Assembly (NCBI RefSeq): GCF_963678635.1
Contig: NC_087063.1
Coordinates: 49,487,220 to 49,551,219, forward strand
Reading direction: 5' to 3'
Length of the DNA stretch: 64,000 nt
Source: Symsagittifera roscoffensis
Lineage: Eukaryota > Xenacoelomorpha > Acoela > Convolutidae
Below are positions 46,854 to 60,336 of this stretch, in pieces. The position numbers and the translations under genes are program-made. The notes below the pieces were generated by a model. That model was not told the DNA's origin, ran no database searches, and worked only from the letters and a program-made list of their open reading frames with translations. Numbering within the stretch: position 1 is the first letter of the stretch; each line of letters opens with the position of its first letter.

Positions 46854-49194
46854 CTTAATTTACAAAGTTTTTTTTGTGACAGTTATGTAAAAGCCAAGAT
46901 TCACAGTTATATTAACACGTCTTTTTCTAATCTGAAATTTTGTTTTAAAGCGCCGACATGCAACTCAGCCTTAAACACAAAAAAGAATAACTTTATACTG
47001 TTTTGTACAAAAGGGAGTTCATCTGGTAGATCAGTTAGACAATAAGTTTGTCATACTTTGAGGGGTTGAAAGATTACTGTTCCCTTTTGATAATCTATCT
47101 TCAGTAATACGTTATATTTTTAACGTAATTAAATGTTTTGCTAAATGGTAAAATGTTGTTCCAGAATTTGAGCTAAAAAACCAACCTTTTTCTCCAAATT
47201 GAAATTGAAATCCAAAGTAAAAAAGATCTGGACAAAATTTATTTTTTAAGTCTGATCATATACTTAGTTTTTTTGAAATATATCTTTGATTGATCACTTG
47301 TGAAAAGAATGATTTTTGTCTTTGTGAATCAAGAAAAGAATCACATAGAGCTATCTTACTCTAGTGTAAATAAGAAAAATTTGGTTGGTTGCCGACTTAC
47401 CAGGAGAGCGTTCGGTTTGATGAGTCTTGTAGAGGAGGACCCAGAGGTACCAGCGAGGAAGGGGGCCTATTAGCAAATTTTTTGTAAAGTGTGGTTTTCT
47501 TTCATCTAGCTTGACTATCATAACTCTTTTCATAACTCAGGAAAACTTTTCATCTGAGAAATAAACTTAAAATAATCTGTTATGTTGACTTGCACAGAAG
47601 ATTTTTGTTAGCAGGTTCTCCAAATTTGATAGAAAAAAAAACAGAAAAAAAGGTGTACACAAATTGAACATTTTTTCCGCTTTGTTTATCAAGAACAATG
47701 CTTCAGTTACATACAATTTCTTAGAGAAGCTGTTATTTTAGAGCTATTTTTTGCTCATCAATGCAAATTTAGCTTCGGTAGAAACATGTTTCGTTGAATA
47801 TATATGAATAACAATTGAGCATTTGAAATTCTTGCAATGCTATAGTCTCATTCTTTTAGAACCAATTGAAAATCTCTACCTGTTTATTAGGCTGATATTA
47901 GCACTTATACACATTCAATTCAAAACTGACACTGTTAACTGCCAAACTTGTTGGGCCAAGTTTCGTGAAAGTAAACCTATATTTTTTCTTTTCTACCTTG
48001 TGTTTATGTATTTCATTTTGAATGCTTCAAATTGTTTTATTTCTTTTTCACTAGAAAACTTTTAATTTTGGAAAAAAAACAATAAAAAAATATTAACACT
48101 ATTTTGCGAGAATAATGATAGTTAATGATTGCAAAATTGTGATTGCTAAAAAATGTACAATAAGAACAGATCACGAGAATTGATCCCTGCTAAAGATTAT
48201 CAGGTACAAAATACAGAGTAATCTTCAGACTATTGCCTTTCTAAATTTACCTCTGCCAGCAAATTTTTTGTTCAATTGATATTAATTTGCCCCTAAATTC
48301 CCCAGTTCTGACTAAAATTTTATGCAAATTGAGTTCAAAAGCGAAAACCTATTCAAAGCAGATAGCAGGAATAACCTTAAACCAAAAAAAAACCTCTAAA
48401 GAAAAATCACGATAAGTTGTGTTGTAGAAGCAAAAAAGAGATGGTGATCACTTATGAAGAAGTTTTGGTTTAAGTTCGTGCACATTCTAATATCCTTTTG
48501 GAAACTCTTTCACCCCTTTTCTATAAAACTTCAACATTGAAAAGCTCAATATACATCAATACATGATTTAAGAAGTATACTAAACGTGAAAGATTTTTCA
48601 GAACTTGTAATTTTGTCTAACATTGGATTGCTCATTGACAAAAAACCGAGGGAGAGTTGAATCATGAGTTTTGCTCAAGAAATTTGAAAGATTTTTACAA
48701 CAATTGATCAATTTAATTGAGTTTTGAACAAAAGTAAATTTAAACTGGACATAAATAAGTAGTTAAGTATTCCTTCAAAAGGTGTAAATTGGAAAAAATA
48801 GGGTAGATGGTGAATCTAAAATGAAACACTTTACTTCACTTGTTCAAAAGTTATGGTATTTCTTATATTCTTCCACGAGTTTGAAAGTTTCAGCATACAT
48901 TCAGCTAATATGAGCGTTAGTTTTGCCTTAATAATACTATGTAACACGCAACTTACCTTAATTTAGATCAAATTTTATCATTTCTGTTTTTTTTTAGAAA
49001 AAAAAAAGAGGAAAAAAATTATATTTGTAACCAAAGTTTTGTGTCATTGTCTTAACATGACACCAATTCATCAACAATTTGGGTTTTCACGCTTTTCAAA
49101 TAATATAGCATTGGTTTATCACAATTAGGTGAAGAAAAATTTAGCCAAAACTTGAGATTTCTGAAAACTTTTCCAAAAAATTGAAATATGCACA
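46854..49194. other. Gene-free AT-rich stretch
   Basis: Only short chance frames (46848-47045 begins in the LTR end; 47823-48065 is Phe/Leu/Ile-rich). No splice-bounded exon, repeat or RNA gene that I can support. Confidence 0.35.
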
Positions 49195-49600
49195 AAAAAA
49201 CTATCATCTGAAACTTAACATCGGAAACCTATTAAATGACGTAGAGAAAATTATTACCTATTTTTTTGCATAGGACTTTTAAGAGTTTCGTTTGGAATCC
49301 TAAATATTGCCATATTGGTAAAATCGGCAATATTTAGGAAACTCACCATCTGAAACTTAGTATGACCTATCTTAATCCATTAGGAAACCTATTACCTTGG
49401 AAACAATGGGAAACTTATTTCTTATCTTAGTACATTGAGTTTCTATTACTATTCCTAATACACGGGCAAATCTATACACTATCTTATTACATGCAAAAAT
49501 CAGGCGCTAAATTTTTTTTTAAAACTTACCATCTAAAAACTTGGTATAGCCTATCTTAATACATGAGAAGTCTACTTCCTATCTTACATTATACATAGCT
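49195..49600. repeat. Degenerate tandem words with an internal inverted repeat
   Basis: ACCATCTGAAACTTAG and CCTATCTTAATCCATTAGGA variants recur irregularly. Inside lies a perfect inverted repeat, CCTAAATATTGCC (49299-49311) and GGCAATATTTAGG (49326-49338), with a 14-nt loop. Function unknown. Confidence 0.5.
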
Positions 49601-52006
49601 GGCGTTACCGGAAACCTAAAGCCGAACTTAATACTTAGAGGAAGGCCACCACCCCCTCCTCCTCCCTCTGATCAGCGCACTCTTCTACTACTCATAATCA
49701 TCGAGAGGATGCATGCATTCTTTTACCCAAACTGTTTCAAATTGGCCAGATTTGTGAATTTTTTTTAGTTCAATTTTCTTCTTTTTTCATGTGATCTGCT
49801 CCTAATGTTGAAATGAACAAATTTTTTAATGATCCACGATAGTCTTTGTTTTTCTAAACTTTCATTAGGTGAATCATGATATGCTTTCTATCAACTTTCT
49901 CTGACTCGCACTTTCAAAAATTCATACAAAAAACAGTCTTTATTCTTGAGCAAACTTTGTACCGCGGGCATCACAAGGAGGGTTAGCTAGTTTATTTGAA
50001 CCTTCAGTGGTGTATCTCTTTTGTTTTCTGGGTCTGTTTTTTATATCATCGCAAAAAATTTATTTACTTTTAAGCGTTAGTTCTACCTTTGTTTCATTAA
50101 GATCCGTTATCAGGGTACTCACTACTAGTCTCATTGTCTCGTCAGATTTGCTGTCCAAACTTTCTTGTAGCTTTGCCAGTTTAGCCTTGACGTTTTCATT
50201 TATTCTAGGTTTGCTAATTGACGCTCACTTTTTGATTAGCATTACCTTACTACAAAGTCTGTAAAAACTAAAGTTTTTGAGTTTAGATTTTTTCCGGAAG
50301 GAAAACGTCAAGTACTATAGTTTCAGCTAATAGAGCGACAAATAAAAGTTGAAATCGACAAGTTTTCATAAAAATCCAATAACTTTTTATTCTATAGCAG
50401 GGTCAAGGAATGTTTATGCAGATAGTTTTTCTGACAAAATTTTCAAATTAAAGAAAAATATCACTGAGACTGTTTAAAAACTGGTGAAAAGTATCGAAGA
50501 TAAGACGGCTGAATTATCACAATAATACCGTTTTTCCAAAAAGCTCACGTCGGTACTTCAGTTTTTTTTATACAGGTAGAATTAATTTTTTTACCGCATG
50601 CTCTGTGTGTGCGGGCATAATGTTCTGTAATTGTATGTAGTTTGTAACTGTTTTTTTTTCTCGTTTTTTTCTTTTTCCTGCGAAGAAAAATACTTCAAGG
50701 TCAACACAGAATAATTTAATAAGAAAAATTATTTTTTAACGTTGTTGTTTTTTTGCGTGAAATAACTTTTCGTAAGGTTAAATTAAGAAAAATCAAATGA
50801 AAACTTCATGGTTTATATAAAAACTGCCCGCCTTTGAGAACATGGTTTTTTAGTAATTAGAAACTATTGATGGGATCAAGTTCATATGGAAAAAATTTTA
50901 TTTTTTTTTGACAAAAAAAGATATGATTGATGCAAGAAAAAGAATTTTTGAGTTTTTTATCATTTTTTTTTTCAATTTTCAATTCATTTTACTATTGCGA
51001 TTGTAACATATACCTGGAAAGTAAAAAAAATGAAGGAAAATCAACCTTAGAGCAAATGGATATTGTGCAGATAAAAGTCTACGTGATTTTCACCGTCTCT
51101 ACCAAAGCCAATTCAAATTAGCTCTTTCAAAAGATCGGGTCAACGAAATCATTACGCTTTTAGCTAACGGCCAAATGACTATTATTAAATTGTAGCCTGC
51201 ACAATTTTTGAGCCCATGGCTGGGTTTTAGTATCCCTAAACGAGGTCACTTCTAAAGACATGGCAAATACTTCATTTTGTTTGTTACGTTTTTTTTTTTC
51301 GGTGAAAAAATACTATCCATCGGAGATGAATAGCAACATTATCTGTTGTTACTAACAGTTTTGTTCAGTAGAGAAACATGCACTATCCATCAAGGATGCA
51401 CTATCCATCGGAGATATCCACGACAGTTTTTCAACTCCTTGCTCATCATATCCCGTAAGTGAAATCAGATGTTATCTAATTTGAATTCAGGACATAACCG
51501 GAGAGCTAAAATTTGTTATTAAACAGTTTGAGAGGTCAACGACACACCCTTACTGATTGCAGATAATTGCTAGGCGTCAAGTCACTTAACTCCAAACTTT
51601 GAAAATGAGTCTGTTTTTTTTTGTTTTCATTTTCCAGTTGTATTATAAACTAAGCTCCTAAAGGTTAATTTTGACCTATTGTACGCTTCATTTTCAAATA
51701 AAACCACGCTGCATTCAGGCCGAATGGCACAGACAAGCAAGGGTTTGGAAACGGGGTACTTGATTTTTTTCTAAGTAAGTTTGTTCACAGAATGGTCTAA
51801 CGATAATCATTTTTAACTGTTGAATTTTAATTGATGAGGTATTAGCATGGTATGTGTATTGGTAGCATATATATACGAGAGCAGGCTAAGAGCTCTTGTG
51901 AAGTCAATCTCTCTCGGTTTTTCGTCCGAATCTTTTTTTCCAAGATGTTGATTTTGACAAATAATGATTCCACCCGGACACAAAGTTTTTTAAAAAATTA
52001 ACCCAA
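49601..52006. other. Gene-free stretch; possible promoter near 51865
   Basis: A C-rich patch at 49648-49672 and short repeats of ACTATCCATC..GGAGAT at 51313-51418 are the only structure. A GCATATATATACGAGAGCAGG box at about 51865-51885, followed by an initiator-like TCAATCTCTCTCGG, could be a TATA promoter (host or retroelement), without an ORF behind it. Confidence 0.25.
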
Positions 52007-55000
52007 CCCCACACAGACCATCTTCAAAAAAAATTGAAAAAAAGAAACGTGAAAAAAATTGAAAAGATAGAAGTTTTTTTTTCATTTTTTTAAATCTTGT
52101 CTCTGGTCAAAACCTCTTTCAGCTTTTTTCTTGAAAAGTTTTGTCGAAATCCTTTTTTTGTAGACAACTCTGACAAAACGCATTTTTCTGGTTAAGTAAC
52201 TGGCAGTTTTTTTGTGATATTTTTAATGCAGGTAATTATCTTCAAAAGTTTTTGGCCTGTTTTTTTTCATACACTTTTTGTGTATCAAATATTGCGTCAA
52301 AACTGATTGTTTTGTGTTTTTTTAGCTTTCTAACTTAAATTTTTTAGAAAGGTAGCCATTTTTCCTGAGTGCGCCTGAGAGAAATCAAGTATAAATTGCT
52401 TTTAACTCCGAAAATATCTCGCTGAATTTTTTCAAAACTTGTTTTCTGTTAGAAAAAGGCTTTTGCTTTTGTTTTCAAAATTTGTTTTCAAAATTTCTAG
52501 AAAAATGTTTTGCTTTAGAGTGTCATCTTGGGTTGAATAGGGCATTTTTTCGCGAGCAACTTGTTTTTTTATCTCAAATTTTGCAAAGCCCAATTTTTTA
52601 ACCAAAAAAAGCAGTATCTTTTTTGATCTTATTTTTTTTCAAGCTTATTCTGTTTAAAAAAATTTTTCCGGAAAATTTGGGTTGTTCCGGATAAACCCCA
52701 CACAGACCATTTTCAAAAAAAATTGAAAAAGAGAAACGTGAAAAAAATTGAAAATTTAGAAGTTTTTTTTCATTTTTTTAAATCTTGTCTCTGGTCAAAA
52801 CCTTTTTCAGCTTTTTTCTTGAAAAGTTTTGTCAAACTCCTTTTTTTGTAGACAACTCTGACAAAACGAGTTTTTCTGGTTAAGTAACTGGCAGTTTTTT
52901 TGTGATATTTTTAATGCAGGTAATTATCTTCAAAAGTTTTTGGCCTGTTTTTTTTTCATACACTTTTTGTGTATCAAATATTGCGTCAAAACTGATTGTT
53001 TTGTGTTTTTTTAGATTTCTAACTTAAATTTTTAGAAAGGTAGCCATTTTTCCTGAGTGCGCCTGAGAGAAATCAAGTATAAATTGCTTTTAACTCCGAA
53101 AATATCTCGCTGAATTTTTTCAAAACTTGTTTTCTGTTAGAAAAAGGCTTTTGCTTTTGTTTTCAAAATTTGTTTTCAAAATTTCTAGAAAAACGTTTTG
53201 CTTTAGAGTGTCATCTTGGGTTGAATAGGGCCTTTTTTCGCGAGCACCTTGTTTTTTTTTCTCAAATTTTGCAAAGCCCAATTTTTTAACCAAAAAAAGC
53301 AGTTTCTTTTTTGATCTTATTTTTTTTCAAGCTTATTCTGTTAAAAAAAATTTTTCCGGAAAATTTGAGTTGTTCCGGATAAACCCCACACAGACCATCT
53401 TCAAAAAAAATTGAAAAAAAGAAACGTGAAAAAAATTGAAAAGATAGAAGTTTTTTTTTCATTTTTTTAAATCTTGTTTCTGGTCAAAACCTTTTTCAGC
53501 TTTTTTCTTGAAAAGTTTTGTCGAAATCCTTTTTTTGTAGACAACTCTGACAAAACGCATTTTTCTGGTTAAGTAACTGGCAGTTTTTTTGTGATATTTT
53601 TAATGCAGGTAATTATCTTCAAAAGTTTTTGGCCTGTTTTTTTTCATACACTTTTTGTGTATCAAATATTGCGTCAAAACTGATTGTTTTGTGTTTTTTT
53701 AGCTTTCTAACTTAAATTTTTTAGAAAAGTAGCCATTTTTCCTGAGTGCGCCTGAGAGAAATCAAGTATAAATTGCTTTTAACTCCGAAAATATCTCGCT
53801 GAATTTTTTCAAAACTTGTTTTCTGTTAGAAAAAGGCTTTTGCTTTTGTTTTCAAAATTTGTTTTCAAAATTTCTAGAAAAACGTTTTGCTTTAGAGTGT
53901 CATCTTGGGTTGAATAGGGCATTTTTTCGCGAGCACCTTGTTTTTTTTCTCAAATTTTGCAAAGCCCAATTTTTTAACCAAAAAAAGCAGTTTCTTTTTT
54001 GATCTTATTTTTTTTCAAGCTTATTCTGTTAAAAAAAATTTTTCCGGAAAATTTGAGTTGTTCCGGATAAACCCCACACAGACCATCTTCAAAAAAAATT
54101 GAAAAAAAGAAACGTGAAAAAAAATGAAAAGATAGAAGTTTTTTTTTCATTTTTTTAAATCTTGTTTCTGGTCAAAACCTTTTTCAGCTTTTTTCTTGAA
54201 AAGTTTTGTCGAAATCCTTTTTTTGTAGACAACTCTGACAAAACGCATTTTTCTGGTTAAGTAACTGGCAGTTTTTTTGTGATATTTTTAATGCAGGTAA
54301 TTATCTTCAAAAGTTTTTGGCCTGTTTTTTTTCATACACTTTTTGTGTATCAAATATTGCGTCAAAACTGATTGTTTTGTGTTTTTTTAGCTTTCTAACT
54401 TAAATTTTTTAGAAAGGTAGCCATTTTTCCTGAGTGCGCCTGAGAGAAATCAAGTATAAATTGCTTTTAACTCCGAAAATATCTCGCTGAATTTTTTCAA
54501 AACTTGTTTTCTGTTAGAAAAAGGCTTTTGCTTTTGTTTTCAAAATTTGTTTTCAAAATTTCTAGAAAAACGTTTTGCTTTAGAGTGTCATCTTGGGTTG
54601 AATAGGGCATTTTTTCGCGAGCAACTTGTTTTTTTATCTCAAATTTTGCAAAGCCCAATTTTTTAACCAAAAAAAGCAGTATCTTTTTTGATCTTATTTT
54701 TTTTCAAGCTTATTCTGTTTAAAAAAATTTTTCCGGAAAATTTGGGTTGTTCCGGATAAACCCTACACAGACCATCTTCAAAAAAAATTGAAAAAAAGAA
54801 ACGTGAAAAAAATTGAAAATATAGAAGTTTTTTTTCATTTTTTCAAATCTTGTCTCTGGTCAAAACCTTTTTCAGCTTTTTTCTTGAAAAGTTTTGTCAA
54901 AATCCTTTTTTTGTAGACAACTCTGACAAAACGCGTTTTTCTGGTTAAGTAACTGGCAGTTTTTTTGTGATATTTTTAATGCAGGTAATTATCTTCAAAA

Positions 55001-58000
55001 GTTTTTGGCCTGTTTTTTTTTTCATACACTTTTTGTATCAAATATTGCGTCAAAACTGATTGTTTTGTGTTTTTTTAGATTTCTAACTTAAATTTTTAGA
55101 AAGGTAGCCATTTTTCCTGAGTGCGCCTGAGAGAAATCAAGTATAAATTGCTTTTAACTCCGAAAATATCTCGCTGAATTTTTTCAAAACTTGTTTTCTG
55201 TTAGAAAAAGGCTTTTGCTTTTGTTTTCAAAATTTGTTTTCAAAATTTCTAGAAAAACGTTTCGCTTTAGAGTGTCATCTTGGGTTGAATAGGGCCTTTT
55301 TTCGCGAGCACCTTGTTTTTTTTCTCAAATTTTGCAAAGCCCAATTTTTTAACCAAAAAAGCAGTTTCTTTTTTGATCTTATTTTTTTTCAAGCTTATTC
55401 TGTTAAAAAAAATTTTCCGGAAAATTTGAGTTGTTCCGGATAAACCCCAAACAGACCATCTTCAAAAAAAATTGAAAAAAAGAAACGTGAAAAAAATTGA
55501 AAAGATAGAAGTTTTTTTTTCATTTTTTTAAATCTTGTTTCTGGTCAAAACCTTTTTCAGCTTTTTTCTTGAAAAGTTTTGTCGAAATCCTTTTTTTGTA
55601 GACAACTCTGACAAAACGCATTTTTCTGGTTAAGTAACTGGCAGTTTTTTTGTGATATTTTTAATGCAGGTAATTATCTTCAAAAGTTTTTGGCCTGTTT
55701 TTTTTCATACACTTTTTGTGTATCAAATATTGCGTCAAAACTGATTGTTTTGTGTTTTTTTTAGCTTACTAACTTAAATCTTTTAAAAAGGTAGCCATTT
55801 TTCCTGAGTGCGCCTGAGAAAAATCAAGTATAAATTGCTTTTAACTCCGAAAATATCTCGCTGAATTTTTTCAAAACTTGTTTTCTGTTAGAAAAGGTTT
55901 TTGCTTTTGTTTTCAAAAATTTGTTTTCAAAATTTCTAGAAAAACGTTTTGCTTTAGAGTGTCATCTTGGGTTGAATAGGGCATTTTTTTGCGAGCAACT
56001 TGTTTTTTTATCTCAAATTTTGCAAAGCCCAATTTTTTTACCGAAAAAAGCAGTATCTTTTTTGATCTTATTTTTTTTCAAGCTAATTCTGTTAAAAAAA
56101 AATTCCCGGAAAAATTGGGCTGTTCCGGATAAACCCCACACAGACCATCTTCAAAAAAAATTGAAAAAATGAAACGTGAAAAAAATTGAAAAGATAGAAG
56201 TTTTTTTTTCATTTTTTTAAATCTTATCTCTGGTCAAAACCTTTTTCAGCTTTTTTCTTGAAAAGTTTTATCAAAATCCTTTTTTTGTAGACAACTCTGA
56301 CAAAACGCGTTTTTCTGGTTAAGTAACTGGCAGTTTTTTTGTGATATTTTTAATGCAGGTAATTATCTTCAAAAGTTTTTGGCCTGTTTTTTTTTCCTAC
56401 ACTTTTTGTGTATCAAATATTGCGTCAAAACTGATTGTTTTGTGTTTTTTTAGATTTCTAACTTAAATTTTTAGAAAGGTAGCCATTTTTCCTGAGTGCG
56501 CCTGAGAGAAATCAAGTATAAATTGCTTTTAACTCCGAATATATCTCGCTGAATTTTTTCAAAACTTGTTTTCTGTTAGAAAAAGGCTTTTGCTTTTGTT
56601 TTCAAAAATTTGTTTTCAAAATTTCTAGAAAAACGTTTTGCTTTAGAGTGTCATCTTGGGTTGAATAGGGCATTTTTTTGCGAGCAACTTGTGTTTTTAT
56701 CTCAAATTTTGCAAAGCCCAATTTTTTTACCGAAAAAAGCAGTATCTTTTTTGATCTTATTTTTTTTTCAAGCTTATTCTGTTAAAAAAAAATTTTCCGG
56801 AAAAATTGGGCTGTTCCGGATAAACCCCACACAGACCATCTTCAAAAAAAATTGAAAAAATGAAACGTGAAAAAAATTGAAAAGATAGAAGTTTTTTTTT
56901 TACATTTTTTTAAATCTTGTCTCTGGTCAAAACCTTTTTCAGCTTTTTTCTTGAAAAGTTTTATCAAAATCCTTTTTTTGTAGACAACTCTGACAAAACG
57001 CGTTTTTCTGGTTAAGTAACTGGCAGTTTTTTTGTGATATTTTTAATGCAGGTAATTATCTTCAAAAGTTTTTGGCCTGTTTTTTTTTTCCTACACTTTT
57101 TGTGTATCAAATATTGCGTCAAAACTGATTGTTTTGTGTTTTTTTAGATTTCTAACTTAAATTTTTAGAAAGGTAGCCATTTTTCCTGAGTGCGCCTGAG
57201 AGAAATCAAGTATAAATTGCTTTTAACTCCGAAAATATCTCGCTGAATTTTTTCAAAACTTGTTTTCTGTTAGAAAAAGGCTTCTGCTTTTGTTTTCAAA
57301 ATTTGTTTTCAAAATTTCTAGAAAAACGTTTTGCTTTAGAGTGTCATCTTGGGTTGAATAGGGCATTTTTTTGCGAGCAACTTGTTTTTTTATATCAAAC
57401 TTTGCAAAGCCCAATTTTTTTACCAAAAAAAGCAGTATCTTTTTTGATCTTATTTTTTTTCAAGCTTATTCTGTTAAAAATATTTTTTCCGGAAAATTTG
57501 GGTTGTTCCGGATAAACCCCACACAGACCATCTTCAAAAAAAATTGAAAAAAAGAAACGTGAAAAAAATTGAAAAGATAGAAGTTTTTTTCATTTCTTTT
57601 AATCTGGTCTCTGGTCAAAACCTTTTTCAGCTTTTTTCTTGAAAAGTTTTGTCGAAATCCTTTTTTTGTAGACAACTCTGACAAAACGCATTTTTCTGGT
57701 TAAGTAACTGGCAGTTTTTTTGTGATATTTTTAATGCAGGTAATTATCTTTAAAAGTTTTTGGCCTGTTTTTTTTCATACCCTTTTTTTGTATCAAATAT
57801 TGCGTCAAAACTGATTGTTTTATGTTTTTTTAGCTTTCTAACTTAAATTTTTTAGAAAGGTAGCCATTTTTCCTGAGTGCGCCTGAGAGAAATCAAGTAT
57901 AAATTGCTTTTAACTCCGAAAATATCTCGCTGAATTTTTTCAAAACTTGTTTTCTGTTAGAAAAAGGCTTTTGCTTTTGTTTTCAAAATTTGTTTTCAAA

Positions 58001-58147
58001 ATTTCTAGAAAAACGTTTTGCTTTAGAGTGTCATCTTGGGTTGAATAGGGCATTTTTTCGCGAGCAACTTGTTTTTTATCTCAAATTTTGCAAAGCCCAA
58101 TTTTTTAACCAAAAAAGCAGTTTCTTTTTTGATCTTATTTTTTTTTA
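52007..58147. repeat. Satellite: about 689-bp unit, eight full copies and one partial
   Basis: Each unit starts at CCCCACACAGACCATCTTC: 52007, 52696, 53384, 54072, 54761, 55445, 56134, 56825 and 57517. Spacing is 684-692 bp; the last unit stops at about 58147 inside the TTGATCTTATTTTTT word. Homopolymer A and T runs dominate. Every unit keeps an invariant GAGTGCGCCTGAGAGAAATC block (one copy has AAAAATC) and ATGCAG/GTAATT. Short frames starting MFSKFLEKRF recur in several units by repetition and are not genes. Variants of units 1 and 4, and of units 2 and 5, match each other better than their neighbours. Confidence 0.97.
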
Positions 58148-59644
58148 TCTTACCTTTTTGATCTAGATTTTTTATTTGTTTGTTTGCGGAGGAATAAAAA
58201 AACTCGCGAATCAGAATTTTACTTCATTACGAGACCAAACTGCGAACTTGTAAGCGCATTCCGCAACCAGGAAGCTCTTTTTGTTCTTCTTTTGTTCTTT
58301 CAATTCCTCTCATTGTTCCGAAAAAATTTTACCTAGTTTAAAGAATTGTCTCTCGATTCCATAGACCTACAAACATCAAATTTTGCGCCTATCGGTGCAC
58401 AGTTTTGCCTCGAATTATTTTTTTCTTATTTTTTTTCTTTCAATTTTCTGCATCGCAAGTGGTGCGAAGCTCGGTTTTATCTCTGTGTTGATTTTATAAG
58501 GATATTTTAAAACAAAATGCAAATGGGACCTTTGAGAAAAACGTCATAAAAGGACCTTTTAGAAACCCTTATAACATAATTTTTCCACTCATTCTTCGAA
58601 AATTGGAGCAATCATAAGATAAAATTCTATGGCGATTTAAGGCACTTGTTTGAATGACTTCAGTTTCAAGCATAAACAACTCATTTTTTTTTCAACATAG
58701 AAAGCGTCGACTGCAAAAAACTCATGCCATGCTTGATTCGAAGTGACTCATCAGGCATGTATACTAAATGATTTATTCAATGGCAAAGGCATTTGCAATA
58801 GGGTGCAAAAAGAATGATAGTTTATAGCACCTGAAACCGTATTTGTTGTGTATTGTATACATTTTCAAAGTTTTCGTTTTTAGCTATAGTATTCGTTTGG
58901 ATACTGCTTCATTTTGGTAGCTTTTTTCTGGAATACCTGTAATGATTTATCGGATAAACAATTATTTTGAATTTAACCATTAAATTTTTTACTTTGCAGT
59001 TATGATAGTTTTTTTTCTAAATATTGAACTTATAAATAAAAAAAACTGAAGCATGCGTTTTCTCCATGCCACGCTTGACCCATTTTGGCATTGCTTGGGG
59101 ATGAAAAAGTTGCATACTGAATTTTAGATGTAATGCTAAATAACTTTGAAACTTTGAAAAATCATTAATTTTTGCACCTTTTTTGGCCCGCCTGCTGATA
59201 ATTTTGAGCAAAATGAGAGCGGAAATTGAGCGTGGATAATAAATATTCATACTTTTGACGAAATGAGTAATAGCTAAAAGAAGTTATTCAAGCTTAATTG
59301 TTTCAAATTTCTGGCGGTATTTGATGCGACAACGAAACCAGAGTGCCACATCTCCCAAGCCGGAAAAATAACAAATACTTGCATCCATATCTAGGAGCAT
59401 TTATAGGACAAGATATTCTCATCTCATAAAACATCAACTTGCAATTTTGGATTTATTACTCAAAGATAAAATGTCACCAATAAAGTTTAGAAAGATCTTT
59501 GTTCGTGACCCTTTTATTTTTCGTGCGACCTTCAAAATGAGTATTTGCACCATGCTGTTAAAATTGCTGGCTCATACGAAACATATTTGATAAAATAAAA
59601 AATCGCGGTCATAAAAAAATCAGTTGCGCAATTTTTTGTTTTAG
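58148..59644 (+). other. Spacer / probable intron before the sulfotransferase exon
   Basis: Contains one copy of the GCATCGCAAGTGGTGCGAAGC dispersed repeat (58451-58490). No upstream sulfotransferase exon recognised. It ends with the acceptor TTTTTTGTTTTAG at 59644. Confidence 0.4.
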
Positions 59645-59962
59645 ATGTCGTCTAATTTATCTGATCAAGTCTACGAAACGAGTGTAATTTACAGAGAGAA
59701 CCAACTGGGCAACATGCAGTCAATATCAGATTACCGACTAGAACTACTCAATCGGTTTTGCTCACAATTCAAATTGAAGAAAAATACTCAACTAAATGAA
59801 ACGCAGGTCAAATCAGTGAAAGACTTGCTTGAAGGTGCACCACATCGAAATGTCATTTACAATGATAGATTCAAATTTGTCGAATGCAGGGTTCCCAAAA
59901 CAGGGATGGCTTATTTTTACTATTTCAATGACCATCCAATGTTAGCTAAGAAGAAAAAACTT
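59645..59962 (+). CDS. Carbohydrate sulfotransferase, stem / 5'-PAPS-motif exon
   Basis: Opens in phase 0 directly after TTTTGTTTTAG. About 80 residues of polar stem are followed by NDRFKFVECRVPKTG (59860-59905), which matches the 5'-phosphosulfate-binding loop of HNK-1/chondroitin-4 type sulfotransferases (usually VPKxxxxxW). The frame reaches TAA at 59963-59965. A donor must lie between the PK motif and that stop, but no phase-0 consensus GT is present; GTTAGC at 59941 is in phase 2. So either a non-canonical donor is used or the gene is damaged here. The enzyme family transfers sulfate from PAPS to glycans in the Golgi lumen. Confidence 0.7.
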
Positions 59963-60221
59963 TAAATTATGCTGAGTTCAAATAGCCGAAAGTAAAATAT
60001 ACTTAAGTGAGGTTGATAAGTTATTTACAGAATTGAATTATTTAATAGAATAAACTAGACGATAGGCAAGCACAGACTCAAACGCACTATAAGATTCGTG
60101 CCGCATCAGAGCAGATCAAGCAAGCAACCATTACATGCCGTTCTTTTTGCTGTTTTGACTATAAAAAAAACGGCTTACGAATTTATTTCAGTTGTCGGTA
60201 CCCTAGTCGATCAAGGGAAGT

Positions 60222-60336
60222 TATCTTGCAAGATCTTGCAAGATTCTTGCAAGATGGAGGTTATCTTGCAAGAATCTTGAAAGAGGGAGGCTATCTTGCA
60301 AGAATCTTGCAAGAATCTTGCAAGAATCTTGCAAGA
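60222..60336. repeat. Palindromic minisatellite (TCTTGCAAGA) in an intron
   Basis: About nine copies of the perfect 10-bp palindrome TCTTGCAAGA or close variants, some separated by GGGAGGCT-like spacers, in the intron between the sulfotransferase exons. Confidence 0.9.

Noticed and set aside
46848-47045. 65-codon ORF starting inside the second gypsy LTR end
   Set aside because: Although its ATG falls in the LTR end like the gag of the first element, this is the 3' LTR flank, the frame is short and has no Gag features.
55234-57515. Recurring ORFs beginning MFSKFLEKRF
   Set aside because: They occur once per satellite unit at the same place, change length with indels and end at random; they are a by-product of the tandem repeat.
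60222-60336. Possible CRISPR-like array
   Set aside because: The repeated word is only 10 bp, spacers are absent or a few bases, and the host is eukaryotic.
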